Assembly: GCA_015179025.1 (NCBI GenBank)
Contig: WHUX01000131.1
Span: 90,176-154,175, forward strand
From: Terfezia claveryi
Lineage: Eukaryota > Ascomycota > Pezizomycetes > Pezizales > Pezizaceae
DNA length: 64,000 bases
Direction: 5' to 3'
Shown: one piece after another, positions 9,780-19,574 of the stretch
Layout of the letters: the number at the start of each line of letters is the position of its first letter
How positions within the stretch are numbered: the stretch's first letter is position 1
Translations under genes and position numbers: made by a program
Notes under the pieces: model-generated
What the model was told of the DNA's origin: nothing
The model's input: the letters and a program-made list of their open reading frames with translations, nothing else
The model's database searches: none

Positions 9780-10023
9780 GCAGATCAAGCGGAGGGGCTT
9801 CAACCTCAATGAACCATTCGATTTGCTTGTACACTATCCCTTTACCGTCATAATAGCCTCCGAGACCTTGTCAAAGTTGTACCCTGCTGCAACCAACATA
9901 TCCTTCGGTGGAATAGCCATGGAACCAAGATGAATTATCGAAACTCCTATCCTCTCTTCCACTCCCCGTTGTGACATCTTGGAGTACGACGTAGCCCAGG
10001 GGAATTTTCTCTGCGTCAGTCAT
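9780..10023 (-). pseudogene. Diverged partial copy of the 8.4-9.1 kb hypothetical gene
   Basis: On the minus strand from 10023 a frame begins MTDAEKIPLGYVVLQDVTTG, comparable in position and feel to MPFGYEISLRDGNKGG in the gene to the left. Another frame across 9860-9920 reads DMLVAAGYNFDKVSEAI, close to EILVQAGYTLDDNVIQA of that gene. The order of the two segments is reversed relative to the left copy and stops intervene, so this is at best a rearranged relic. The match is short and visual only. Confidence 0.3.
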
Positions 10024-10261
10024 TTTCTGTAAAATAGAACCATCAAACAGCTAATTAGCATGTAACCCGGCAACAAGAATTAATCTTGAATTTCACCGAG
10101 ACTGGGTTAGCCTAGCGAAGTGTAGCGTGAGCCGAAGGCGATGCGGGTTCGTAACATATCTGGAGAGAAAATGAACAGGAGAAGTCGGAAAGATGAGGGG
10201 GATGAATGACGTATGACTCATGAATGCAATCGAAGAAAGCAACTATGGCTGGTAATGTCAT

Positions 10262-10453
10262 TGGCAAGATTGCTAGTCACTGGCAGATATTGTGGTCACT
10301 AGTTTATTGAGGTCGCTGGCAAATTGAGGTCGCTAGCATATTGAGGTCGCATATTCAGATCCCTGGGGTGGTTGCTGTTATATTGAGGTCACTAGTATAT
10401 TGAGGTTGCTGGAATATTTCTGCATAATGACGTCACTGGTATATTGAGGTCAC
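10262..10453. repeat. Minisatellite, about 17-24 bp unit
   Basis: A degenerate tandem array built on ATATTGAGGTCACTGGT with variants (GGTCGCTGGCAAATTGA, GGTCGCTAGCATATTGA, GACGTCACTGGTATATTGA). About eight units are visible with irregular spacing and one diverged stretch in the middle. It lies about 220 bp upstream of the PET191-like start. One unit contains TGACGTCA, the core of a CRE/ATF site. Confidence 0.7.
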
Positions 10454-10670
10454 CGTATCTGAGCCAGAACAAAGCTGTGCTTGGCATGCAAAAGACGGTT
10501 TTGCATAGCCCAGCAGGCGGCATCTCAAACATGTACCATTAAGCGAGTGGTATTTTTCATACAAGTCCGATTCCTTCCAGTGGCAATACAAACCTTTTCT
10601 CCATAATTATCAGATCGGCCACTACAAAAACCGAAATATACAGGCCTCAATTGATATATACACCGTCATC

Positions 10671-11112
10671 ATGCCGTCTTCATGTAAAGATATACGTAAG
10701 CTTATAACCTTCAGTTTTTCTACAACGGGAAACTAATAACTCTCCAGGCGCTGCCCTTGCTGAATGCCTTGCCAACTCGGACTGCGTCTTTGTGCATCGA
10801 AACAAGCCTGCCGACTGCCTCCGTTACCCGCTCTCCGAGACCTTGCCAACTCGCTGCCAGCAATTGAAAAAGGGCTACGGTGATTGCAAGCGGGGGATGA
10901 TAGATATGCGAAAGCGTTTCCGTGGAAATTATCCGATTACCATTGGGTTGGAAGGTGTAAGGAAGCATCCTCATGAGAGTGGGGGACAGCTGTATGCAGG
11001 AAAGTCGCATTATGCTCAAGAGAGCTCAAATTCTGTAGAAGATGCTAAAGCGGAGAAGAATAAAAAAGGGGTGAGAAGAGGTGAGAGAGGGAAAGGAGAT
11101 AAGATGGCATAA
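10671..11112 (+). CDS. Cytochrome c oxidase assembly factor Pet191/COA5
   Basis: A 129-residue protein from two exons, 10671-10695 and 10748-11112, separated by a 52-bp GT-AG intron. Cys5 and Cys15, and Cys45 and Cys55, form a twin CX9C pattern, with extra Cys21 and Cys32. The core DCKRGMIDMRKRFRGNYP and the CVFVHRNKPADCL segment match yeast Pet191 and human COA5, intermembrane-space factors needed to build complex IV. The first exon supplies MPSSCKDI including the first cysteine, which decides the start. The C-terminal tail is lysine-rich and not conserved. The family is imported and oxidised by Mia40. The gene points at the NDUFS5-like gene and ends only 180 bp from it. I am confident in the family and fairly confident in the splice sites. 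Confidence 0.9.
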
Positions 11113-11292
11113 GCAGAGATATATCACTCAAGGCCAACCAGATGTTGAGGAACCGCGGCGGTGTGCACAGGTAATAGTTCTGCTTCTGCGCACGAACATA
11201 AAATACTCAAAAAGAACTCTATACATATTGTCTATGACAACATCTCCCGTCTCATATAGCCCCCTCACCCTCTGTCTTTCGCCACACAGCTC

Positions 11293-12003
11293 TCACTTTT
11301 CGATACCCACTAGGCCCAATCCTTTCACCCCACCAACACTACTCTTCGCTCCCGTTACCCCCCCTGCTTCTCCTTTGCTGAACCCAGGGTTGGCAATCTC
11401 GTGTCGAATATATGCTGCTCGGATAGCTCTCACTTTTTCAATCTGTAGTAGAGATCCACAAGGTCAGTATCGCACCGTAGGCGCCAGGAAATAATTAGCC
11501 GGAAGAGAGAGCATGCTGACCTCTTTCTTGTGGTGAAGGCACTCAAAGTAGTCATCTCGCTGGGGAATACACTTCCACTTTCCCTCGGCATTTCCGTCCG
11601 CAGTGTTCACGACATAGCATGCAAGCAGGTCCTGCCAGAAGGGGAAACACTAAAGTAAGACATCCGGAGTAAGCAACACCATAAGTGGTGGGAAGCAATT
11701 CCATGAGCAAAGCGTAGGGAGCTATAGCAGGTGTGGGAAGAGGATCGGGGGTAGGGAGTGGGCTTCAGTGGGGCGAGCGCATGTCTGGATATGACACGAT
11801 AGCCAATATGAAGCTCAGTAAGGAGGAGTTCGACATACTCTGCTCACACCTAATTAGGAACCACCGGCAGCATTTAGTTATATTATTGACTACAGAGGCA
11901 CCTCCTTCGGAGACAAGTAGGTACAGCGAAGGTTGGGGGGGGGGGGGGGGGTAAGAAATGCCATTTCTCACTCACCACCATTGAGACCATATCCGGATGC
12001 CAT
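11293..12003 (-). CDS. NADH:ubiquinone oxidoreductase subunit NDUFS5 (15 kDa)
   Basis: A 105-residue protein from four exons on the minus strand: 11976-12003, an 11-nt microexon 11839-11849, 11521-11649 and 11293-11442. Spliced, it starts MASGYGLNGGVSRCFPFWQD and continues LLACYVVNT, then KCIPQRDDYFECLHHKKE and VRAIRAAYIRH. Cys14/Cys24 and Cys40/Cys50 are twin CX9C motifs. This is the small accessory complex I subunit on the intermembrane-space face, another Mia40-type substrate. The microexon encodes only the end of Gly10 plus Val-Ser-Arg, and is flanked by TTAG and GTATGT. Without it the frame does not close. Intron 1 carries a run of 17 C on the coding strand (11935-11951). Length fits the family. 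Confidence 0.85.
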
Positions 12004-12134
12004 CTCTTCAACAAAGCCACTGAATATGGTCGTGTAATGCCGAAAAAAGGTCAACTGGTTTGTTCGGGAGTAATTTCGGTGCATCCCAGAATTCACTGGT
12101 GATTCAATTGAAACAAAAGTGTATGTACATTCTA

Positions 12135-12511
12135 TTAGTAAGGCTTCTTACTATGCTTCTTTCCCTCTCGTTTCCTTTCAACCTTGGGCTTTTCAAGCTC
12201 TTCAGGCCATGGGTCCCTTCCATACCTTGACCAACCTGTCCTCTCCACCCATATACTGTATACAGTTCTAGTCTCCTGTATTACGTGAATACACCTTACC
12301 TCCTGCTCTGCAATTGGGGAAACATCGGAATCTACAGTACTAGGGGTAAACTGTGAGAATTTCATCATGCGATAATTGAGCAGGGGAAATCCAGCACGAT
12401 GTACTGAGGCTTCATGGTTCATCACTTGGAAGAGAGCCTCGTCATCATCAGCATCACTGATGTCTTTTTTGGCCTGCTTGAGATGTAGACATTTACTAGG
12501 CCATCAGTAGA
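12135..12511 (-). CDS. Unrecognised protein, probable C-terminal exon
   Basis: A minus-strand frame, open from about 12511 to a stop at 12135, reads HLKQAKKDISDADDDEALFQ, later GFPLLNYRMMKFSQF, and ends in a lysine-rich tail after SRYGRDPWPEELEKPK. The composition is coherent and protein-like, with an acidic patch and a basic C-terminus, but I do not recognise a domain. There is no good start, so upstream exons should exist; a frame reading EVYILTNDAKSFNQTQ near 12555-12510 may be one but I could not connect it cleanly. It lies upstream of and on the same strand as the NDUFS5-like gene, ending 131 bp before its start. Confidence 0.4.
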
Positions 12512-13137
12512 GTAATAACAAGTTCACTGTGTCTGATTGAAGCTTTTCGCGTCGTTCGTTAGTATGTACACCTCACTATTGTAGGTGAAATGGGAGTAAA
12601 ACTTCAGTAACATTATCATTATGACTCTCCGTGTAATCTCTCGAGACTGCTGAATCCCTTTAGTCCCTACTTTAGTCCCTACCGGTACGCCCAGTCAGTA
12701 TCGCTTATGTCCGCTTGTCTATGAAATCATATACTATATTATTACAGAGGCTAAATGACCTACCAACTCCTTCCCCGCTACAATTGCATTATATCCCTTA
12801 CTTACTGCCAGGGAGGGGAAGGGCTTTCCACGCCCTAGTCATCCTTCGACTTTCATCAGCCTAAGTCTTCCCGAAGAGCCTGAAAAATTGGGATAAGTTG
12901 GTATACAAACATGCCAACTTTCGCTTTGCTTTCCACTGCGAGCATCCCAAATCTTTATGTGGCATCTCTGCCGGCTGTAACGAGTACATTTGTACCTAAA
13001 GCCTTTAAACATATAGCACCATCTGCATGGATGCTTGGAATGTGGTGGTGAGTAGTTGTAGAGTCGAAGTGTTGAATATTGTAGCGAATCTGTGAGATGA
13101 GATTGCTGCAAGATTGCTAGGACTTTGAGGCGTAATC
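12512..13137. other. Gene-poor stretch
   Basis: Apart from possible upstream exons of the unrecognised minus-strand gene to the left, no gene or RNA is recognisable. A 90-codon minus frame at 12839-13111 lacks any family signal. Confidence 0.3.
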
Positions 13138-13255
13138 AAGATGATCCAAAGGTATTAAAACTCGGCTTAAAAATTATCTGTATGTAGTCTTCACGCTTTT
13201 ATATGAAGGCTATTGCGGCATATGAAGCTGCCTTGAGGCTTGCACCTAATTCCCT
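13138..13255 (+). repeat. Dispersed repeat, inverted partner of 27400-27525
   Basis: About 115 bp including ATGATCCAAAGGTATTAAAA, GTCTTCACGCTTTTATATGA and GCTGCCTTGAGGCTTGCACC. The reverse complement of the same blocks in the reverse order is at 27400-27525. No coding content. Confidence 0.7.
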
Positions 13256-13394
13256 CGACGCCGTATACAACTTTTTTTTTTTTTTCTATTTAAGATAAAA
13301 TAAAAAATTCTTATGTGGTACTTAATTCCTGACTTCTTGTATAGTGGGAAGTTGTGATTCCTGACAATGAGATATCTATCACGTACGGAGTGAC

Positions 13395-13422
13395 TAGTCT
13401 GGTTGGCACAAGCCCCTCGTAG
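13395..13422 (+). mobile_element. Ultrashort TAGTCTGG element
   Basis: Reads TAGTCTGGTTGGCACAAGCC then CCTCGTAG: the same 28-bp unit as at 3149-3176 but in the other orientation, with one or two changes. Flanking DNA is unrelated to the LINE context, so the unit is independent of the repeat in which it was first seen. Confidence 0.55.
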
Positions 13423-13615
13423 GGAGAGACCTGGTCCAAACGAGTGTGTAGCTAAAAGGCAAGTGGTTACTCCGTACTAAGGTACTAAGCGGCTGAATCA
13501 TCCATCGCCATGAACATACTGCCCCTGGTTGTAACGGCATGATAGTAATATCATAGATAATATCATATGTGTTTTGTTCCGCATGCAGCTTAGCAGCTGA
13601 ACATTGTATTGAAGA

Positions 13616-13643
13616 TAGTCTGGTTGGTACAAGCCGCTCGTTG
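13616..13643 (+). mobile_element. Ultrashort TAGTCTGG element
   Basis: Reads TAGTCTGGTTGGTACAAGCC then GCTCGTTG, three or four differences from the 13395 copy. It lies 220 bp from that copy in the same orientation. Confidence 0.5.
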
Positions 13644-14083
13644 AAGGATTCTAGTGCGAGGGAGTATTGGGATAGCCACCAGGAGCCATGTTGGGTGATA
13701 GTGTATGGGTCAATTCTACTGAATAAAGCTCAGTACACAACCTAGACAAAAGTTTCACATTACCCTGAAGACACAACAAAAGTGCACTCCGTAAACAACT
13801 GCATAATTGCATTTACCTTACGAATTTGAGGGCCACTTTTTAAGATTGAGTCTGAGCTTTATATGGAGCTCTAACAAGTTTATACACCTAGAGCACTCCT
13901 CAGCCGCTCTGGTGATTTTTTGAAGCTCGTAGAAGTTGGAGAAATACGCTAGTCGTCCTGGCTCCCACGAGAACTCAATATTCGTGAGAGGCCGGGCCAC
14001 TTCATAATTACATAAGTAGTAAAATTTTGATGATAGTAGAATGAAGCGTGCAATGGAATACAAAGTGGGAGTAAAGTACGAAA

Positions 14084-14395
14084 CAGTGTTACCAACCAGC
14101 CAGGTCACCCTTCAGGCCGAGGTCCATGCTGGCCTGAAACAGCCTGGACCGGCCTCGGCGGGCAATCTTGTGGACTGGCTTGATGCGGGGCCGCCCAGTC
14201 CGCGGTCCAGGCGGTCCACAACCTGCTGTTGTGACTATAGAATGCCGGCCTGATGATTCAGGCCAGTCCCCAGCCGAGCTCAACCTGGTCCAGACCGGCA
14301 TGAGCCTTCGGACCCAATAGGAGTAATCAGTAAATAAATAAAAAAGGATGGGCCTTATTTTACGGCCGGACTGGCCCGGCCCGTTTGGAACACTG
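14084..14395. mobile_element. hAT-like non-autonomous element, GC-rich
   Basis: Ends are CAGTGTTACCAACCAGCC and, read inward from the right, CAGTGTTCCAAACGGGCC: imperfect terminal inverted repeats starting CAGTG as in many hAT elements. The word TACGAAA sits just left of the left end and, after GTAC, just right of the right end, which could be an imperfect 8-bp target duplication. The interior is rich in CCGG-type palindromic sequence. A SINE-like tail (AATAGGAGTAATCAGTAAAT) is embedded near 14311-14345. No transposase is encoded. Confidence 0.6.
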
Positions 14396-15079
14396 GTACT
14401 ACGAAATGGGATTAAACATTAAGAAGGGCCGGCAAGATATATTGTGTCCTCTTTGAGGATTCTGATGAAGATGACTGGAACGAGAGTTGTTGGTACATAC
14501 CTATGAGATTTCTGGAATGGCATCGGGTGGTACATTCTCGGCTCAAAGGCAAACAGGAACAGTAGTAGGTTTGGCATTTGTCTTTACATTTACATGTAGT
14601 TTCAGGCTAGGTCAATGTAGTTAAGGAAGAAGCCTCTCTTAATGACAGGCGGTTTGCATACTGTATGCAATTGGAGATTTTGTGGGAGCTGCTGTAGTTC
14701 ACGGGTTGGATAATAGCAGTTCAGTATGTATGGTTAGTTAGCAGCTGATATTGATCAGGGTGGGGTTAAGGTTGATCTTGCAGAACAGCCTATGTGCATT
14801 GGTTGCATGTCGGCCAATTCTGGGAATGTAAAGTGACACTAAGTCGCTAATATCAAATTGTGCAATACCTTGGTAAGAATGCCTTGTGTGCTGTGCTTAT
14901 GTTCTTGCCTGAGCTTATCTTATTTTCAGTCATAATTCTTTCGGGAATCTTCAGTCATTTTCCGCGAGTTTCACAGTTCATCAGGGCAGGAGTAGTGGCT
15001 CAGTCAGGCCCGCGGGTCATCTGCTCGGCCGTTAATGACAGTATGGGGTCTCATTCCTTTTATATTTGTATGTATCTAG

Positions 15080-15212
15080 CGTGGTTTTGGCAGACTAACT
15101 TGCCTCAACCTTGAATCCACACGGGCTTCTGTGTGGCTCCTCATGGCCCCCCTATTGCGGCCGCATAGGAGTAACAAGTATTTTTTTTAAATAAAATAAA
15201 AAAAAAAAATTA
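15080..15212 (+). repeat. SINE-like short repeat, copy e
   Basis: Complete independent copy in the orientation opposite to those in the 1.8-5.7 kb region: CAGACTAACTTGCC, TTGAATCCACACGGG, GTGTGGCTCCTCATGG, AATAGG-like box, AGGAGTAACAAGTA and then an A-rich tail of more than 25 bases. The hairpin near the middle is preserved with changed bases on both arms (CACACGGG/CTGTGTGG here, CCACCCGG/CCGGGTGG elsewhere). Confidence 0.55.
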
Positions 15213-15872
15213 TTTGGCAAGCGCACATAAAGTGGCTGAGAGTCGAGCTCACCTTGTGCAGCAAGTATGCCTTGAGTTGCGAGCCTACGTTATGTGCCTT
15301 GCGTGGCGAGACTTCTGTGAAAATCTTCCATTGGCTGCGACAGATATGATTGTGTTGGAGACTGTCTCGAGACCACAGCCATAGAGTCTCGTGCTCAGGC
15401 CTACATAATCTGATTCATATGTCGCAAGCATCTTAAGTGGTAAGGGCTGAGGCATACCGTGCAGCTCTTGTGCGGGGTCCTCACAATTGCATATTGACAA
15501 GCTAAGTACCTGGTGGATAGGCCATGATTTTAGGTCAGGGTAATAGGATCACATAGTCGAAATTATCAAGATACCGTAAACCTCATTTTTCTCATACTCG
15601 CGGGTGGCCTGGCCATTCCGTATTCCTCCAATAAAAAATCTCAAAGTTGAAATAGTTAATTTGTATACTTACTTAGTAGCCTCTCTGGGAGACTTATGCT
15701 ACCTCTATATAGTTACATCTCGTTAGGCTTCAGGACACCAGCATTCAACATCCATGAGATCAAATAAAATCATAAACTCTCCTCGATTTTCGGCACATCC
15801 TATAAATTCTCCCCATACGCACAAAAAAAATAAAAACTACGTACGTACCCCTATCCACACTCACACCCATAC
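15213..15872. other. Stretch downstream of MRS6 without a gene
   Basis: Holds the presumed 3' untranslated region of the MRS6 gene, which ends at 15873 on the minus strand, and an AC-rich stretch at 15800-15900. I see no other gene. Confidence 0.4.
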
Positions 15873-17900
15873 TCACTCCCCCTCCCCCTCCATCTCCCTC
15901 ATTAACCTCCTCGCCTCCTCCCCCACCATCAAAAACCTTTCTGCTCCCTCTCCCCTCCCAAGACCAAGGACATCCTCATACACGCGTAGTACCTCCTCTA
16001 TTAGTATTTCCCCTTGCAGGGATAGATCTAGGGGGAGGTCAGATATAGTGATGAGGTTGCTCGAGGAGTCGGAAAAGGTGGGGGAAGTGGAGGACATAGT
16101 TGAGGGGAAAGTTGGGGGATGGGCATATTGCGTGTAGAGGAGTTTATATATGACTTCTGGGATCAGATTTGAGGGATGAATTTCAGATTGCTGCTCTGTT
16201 GGTAATGGTGATGAAGGTAATTGAGCTGCAGCAACCCTGTCTAGGACCTTCTTCACCGAATTATCAAGGACTAGGTATGCCTTTTCGATTTCTTCGCTCC
16301 TCTCCTCCACCTCTGTCTCCTGACTAAGTAATATCCCCGCATAGAGCAAACTCTTCCCAGTCGGACATTCCCCCGGTGAACTCGCCCTCGCAAGAATATA
16401 TACTGGCATCCCCTTCTTCTCCTCAAAAACTGCCAGTACACATCCCCCAGGTGTAATCCTCTCATCCGCATATTTCGGTTTAAACAGGACCTCCAAGGGA
16501 TGGTCAATAATATATATCCCCCTCGCCATCCTCTTCATCCCACTCCTAACATTGTCCACAGATGGTGATGATAATGGTAGATCCCATCGCCCACCAACTA
16601 CACATGACGCGGTGACTTTCTCGTCTGTAGATAACGTTGCTTCCCATTTCCCTTCCTCAGTAGGTGAGGGGGATAAGCTCGTTACTCCTCGAGCGAGGGC
16701 GTTGACCGCCCCAGCTACCGCTGCGCCCCGGGAAAATACCTGGCACATTTCAGCAGCGCCGCCGTAGCTGATTAATAATGCAGAAGCGCTTCTTGCGTCC
16801 GGGATTCTCCCGAGGGAGGAGAGGTGGTTGGATAAGCGGGGGAGGGCGAGAGAAAGGAGGGTTTCTGAAGGGCTGGTAGGGAGAAGGGTGAGGGCATGGA
16901 TATGGGAGATTAGGCGCGGTGGGAGAGGGAAAGCAGTGGCTAGGAAGCCGTAGAGGGTGGTGCTTGGGGGGGGTGGTGTGGTAGTGGAGTGGGATTGGAG
17001 GTAGCGGAGGAAGGAGGCGAGGGTGGTACGGTGGGTGTCGGTTAAGGAGGGGTCCCATGCGATGTCTTCGAATGTGCAGGGGGTTTCTTTAAGGATGGGT
17101 GGAGAAGTTGTTTTAGCTGCCGTCGGGGGTACTGTGCGGAGAGTAGTTGTAGATGCAGCTGTAGATGTAGCTGAGGCCGTTTCCGTTGTTGATGATGTAG
17201 TAGACGATGCTGCTGTGGAATTATCTCCCACCTCTGTCCCCGGTGCAGCACTCCCTCCCTCTTCAACCATTTTCTTCCCTCTTCCCTTATTCCACCCTGC
17301 TTTTACCTTCATCCCCGCCTTGGCAATTTTCACCGCCGCCCCAGCCATCACCTCTCCTAGCACCGCAGCCTCACTACTTCCATCTCCCTCCCTCCTCTCC
17401 TCCTCATAAACCCACCAAGCCCCAACAGCCTGCCACACAAACCCCCCTGTCATCTCTGCATTCCTCAATACCTCCAGCAACTTATCATGCCAATAAACCA
17501 CATTTGGCGTCAGCGTCAATGTGTATCCTCTCCAGGCTTTATACCCATCACTCGTGGGAAAGTGGAACTCGTCTCGCCAGATTCTGGCATGGGAGAAGGG
17601 TAGTGGCCGGGAGCTGGAGGAATTGACTTGAGATACCCATTCATCGCATTCGAAAAGGTGTGCGAAGCAGGTTTCAGAGGAGCCGTAGTAGCTATTATAA
17701 TCGAGTTGGAGGACTTTTTTGTTGGCACGGGAGAGGGCGCTGTATGGATGTAATGTTCAGCCGCTGAATGTTACAACCGGGGGAGATGCTGTGAGGGGAG
17801 GGACATACCAGGCGAGAAGAGACTGCTTGAGCCCAGTGCCGAAGATGAGTACGTCCCAGGGCTCGTTGGGGAGGGGCTCTACTGGGGGCGGAGGGGACAT
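15873..17900 (-). CDS. Rab escort protein (REP), Rab GDI superfamily
   Basis: A 652-residue protein from exons 17809-17900 and 15873-17739 with a 69-bp intron. It starts [20 protein letters not shown] and continues [28 protein letters not shown]: the dinucleotide-binding fold and SCR1 of REP/GDI proteins; the intron splits the Cys of LLACALSR. Later segments [15 protein letters not shown] and [15 protein letters not shown] match the REP C-terminal half. A serine/threonine-alanine-rich insertion of about 60 residues lies after the first third, as in fungal REPs. REP presents newly made Rab GTPases to geranylgeranyl transferase II in the cytosol. The gene shares a 173-bp promoter with DPH3. GDI itself is shorter and lacks the insertion, so REP is preferred. 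Confidence 0.88.
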
Positions 17901-18073
17901 GGCGATTTGATGTGGTACTGGTTGTTGTCTTAAGCTCCGGCTCGAGCCGGCGTTGGTGGGGCAAAACGCTAATTCCGAAAAGGCCTAGCACGGGCTGCAA
18001 CTTTATATTCCCAATCCTTTCAACTTTTCCTGAGCAACATCCCCTCGCAACAGCACAGCGCAACACACCCATC
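17901..18073. promoter_or_regulatory. Shared divergent promoter MRS6 / DPH3
   Basis: Only 173 bp separate the two start codons. On the DPH3 side there are C/T-rich stretches (TTTCAACTTTTCC) just before the start, a common fungal initiator context. No specific factor site is claimed. Confidence 0.6.
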
Positions 18074-18402
18074 ATGTCCGAAGAAGACTCCATCTACGAC
18101 CAAATCGAGATCGAAGACATGACCTTCGACCCCAGTCTCCAGCTGTACCATTACCCCTGTCCCTGCGGTGATCGCTTTGAAATCTCCATCTACGATCTCC
18201 AAGACGGAGAGGACGTTGCGGTGTGCCCGAGTTGTTCGTTGATGATTAAGGTTATCTTTGAGCCGGTGAGTAATTTGTACTAACAAATAACCTGCATCGG
18301 GGCTAAACTTGTTATCAGGAGGACCTGGAGGAGAACTTGAAAAAGGTGCTGGCGGAGGTGCCGGCGGTGATGAGTGGGGCGCCGGTGGCGGTTTCGGCTT
18401 GA
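18074..18402 (+). CDS. Diphthamide biosynthesis protein 3 (CSL zinc finger)
   Basis: A 91-residue protein from exons 18074-18265 and 18319-18402 with a 53-bp intron. It carries the CSL zinc finger: Cys29-Pro-Cys31-Gly-Asp-Arg-Phe and Cys51-Pro-Ser-Cys54-Ser-Leu, preceded by the DQIEIEDM motif typical of Dph3/Kti11. Dph3 feeds electrons to the radical-SAM Dph1-Dph2 complex in the first step of diphthamide synthesis on elongation factor 2 and also serves Elongator in tRNA wobble-uridine modification. Length and motif spacing are normal. The start is fixed by the conserved [10 protein letters not shown] opening. Confidence 0.95.
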
Positions 18403-19574
18403 GTGCATTTACTTGGGCTGTAGGAAGAGGAGGAGGTAAAAGTGAGAAGGGAATGGTCTGAGAAGAGGGGGGCCTAAGGACTAAAAGGAGGAACACTGTC
18501 GATTAGACCGTGCAAACCCAGCATGGAACCCGTAACTGCATCCACCATGTTCGTCTACACCATCTGCGAATCGACCACAAGCGACAATCTCATACACCTG
18601 AAGGGGCGCTTCTCACCTCACTGCCATAGTTTCGACTACGCATCCACTGAGCCACCACTAAATATTGCAGAGGTATGCGGTGCGACATCACCCATTACCA
18701 GCAGACGACAATCGTCGAAACTGATCGCACAGGGAGAGTTCCAAACCCACTTAGACCGACACTCCAAACCCACTCGGACCGAGGGCACCATCAACACTAC
18801 CCTCCCTAAGTATCTTCAAGCTCCAATACCTCTCCCCCCCTTCCGGTGGCCAAACTATTTGTTTCTGTACACTCTAAACATCCACTTCCTTGCACCAGTC
18901 CAGTCTAGTCAGAAACTCTTCTGTATAGCCTTCTTATCTCCTTTCATACTCGACTTAGTGCAAGCTCTCTCGAGCGACCTTCTTTCATAAGAAATCCTGA
19001 CACCAAAATATGTACATCTACTACTTAAGAGATAATGTGTTTACCGTACGGTAAGGGTTTGGTCTAGTGTGCTTGGGTTTGATCCGGGAATCATTTACCC
19101 TCAACTGAAATGACATTCTGGCTGGCTCTATTGCACAATGGCGTCCCCATTTTTCCTTTAAACTTGTTCCCTTTTTAAGTACTAATTACTCTCTATAAAA
19201 GCAACTTTATGCCATAGAACACCAGTGACCATTCGGACAATTAAACATACGTAGGCTATACCGTACCCTGAACCACAATCCAGCAAAGGGAAATTTAAAC
19301 CACAACAGAATATAAACAAAACGAATGTACCATAAACCAAGACAGCATATATATATATATCTGCAGTCCTCCCGGAAACGTCCCAATAACCCTCCATGCT
19401 CTATCCATGCTCTATCTTATTATCGGTAAACGGACCGCCCATAAACGCATTTCTGAAAGACAATTCAAACCCCATGCAATACACTTCTAATGCAACTCAT
19501 GATAAGTTATTCACTCACCAGTTATAAACAAAACGCTCTTCTCAAAGAACCGACAATCATCGCCCCAACTTAGG
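18403..19574. other. Intergenic stretch between DPH3 and AMA1
   Basis: A 155-codon open frame at 18523-18990 has no recognisable family, biased composition and no splice-linked neighbours; I treat it as chance. An AT-rich microsatellite (AT)n sits at 19349-19362. Both neighbouring genes end into this region, so it should hold their 3' ends. Confidence 0.4.

Noticed and set aside
16750..17409. Several open frames on both strands within MRS6
   Set aside because: They are alternative-frame readings of the low-complexity Ser/Thr/Ala and Pro-rich part of the Rab escort gene.
18523..18990. 155-codon plus-strand open frame after DPH3
   Set aside because: Biased low-information composition, no family resemblance, no nearby splice-linked exons.
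19040..19095. Possible tRNA-like text (GGTCTAGTG...GGGTTTGATCCGGG)
   Set aside because: Arms do not fold into an acceptor and anticodon stem of proper length; words appear coincidental.
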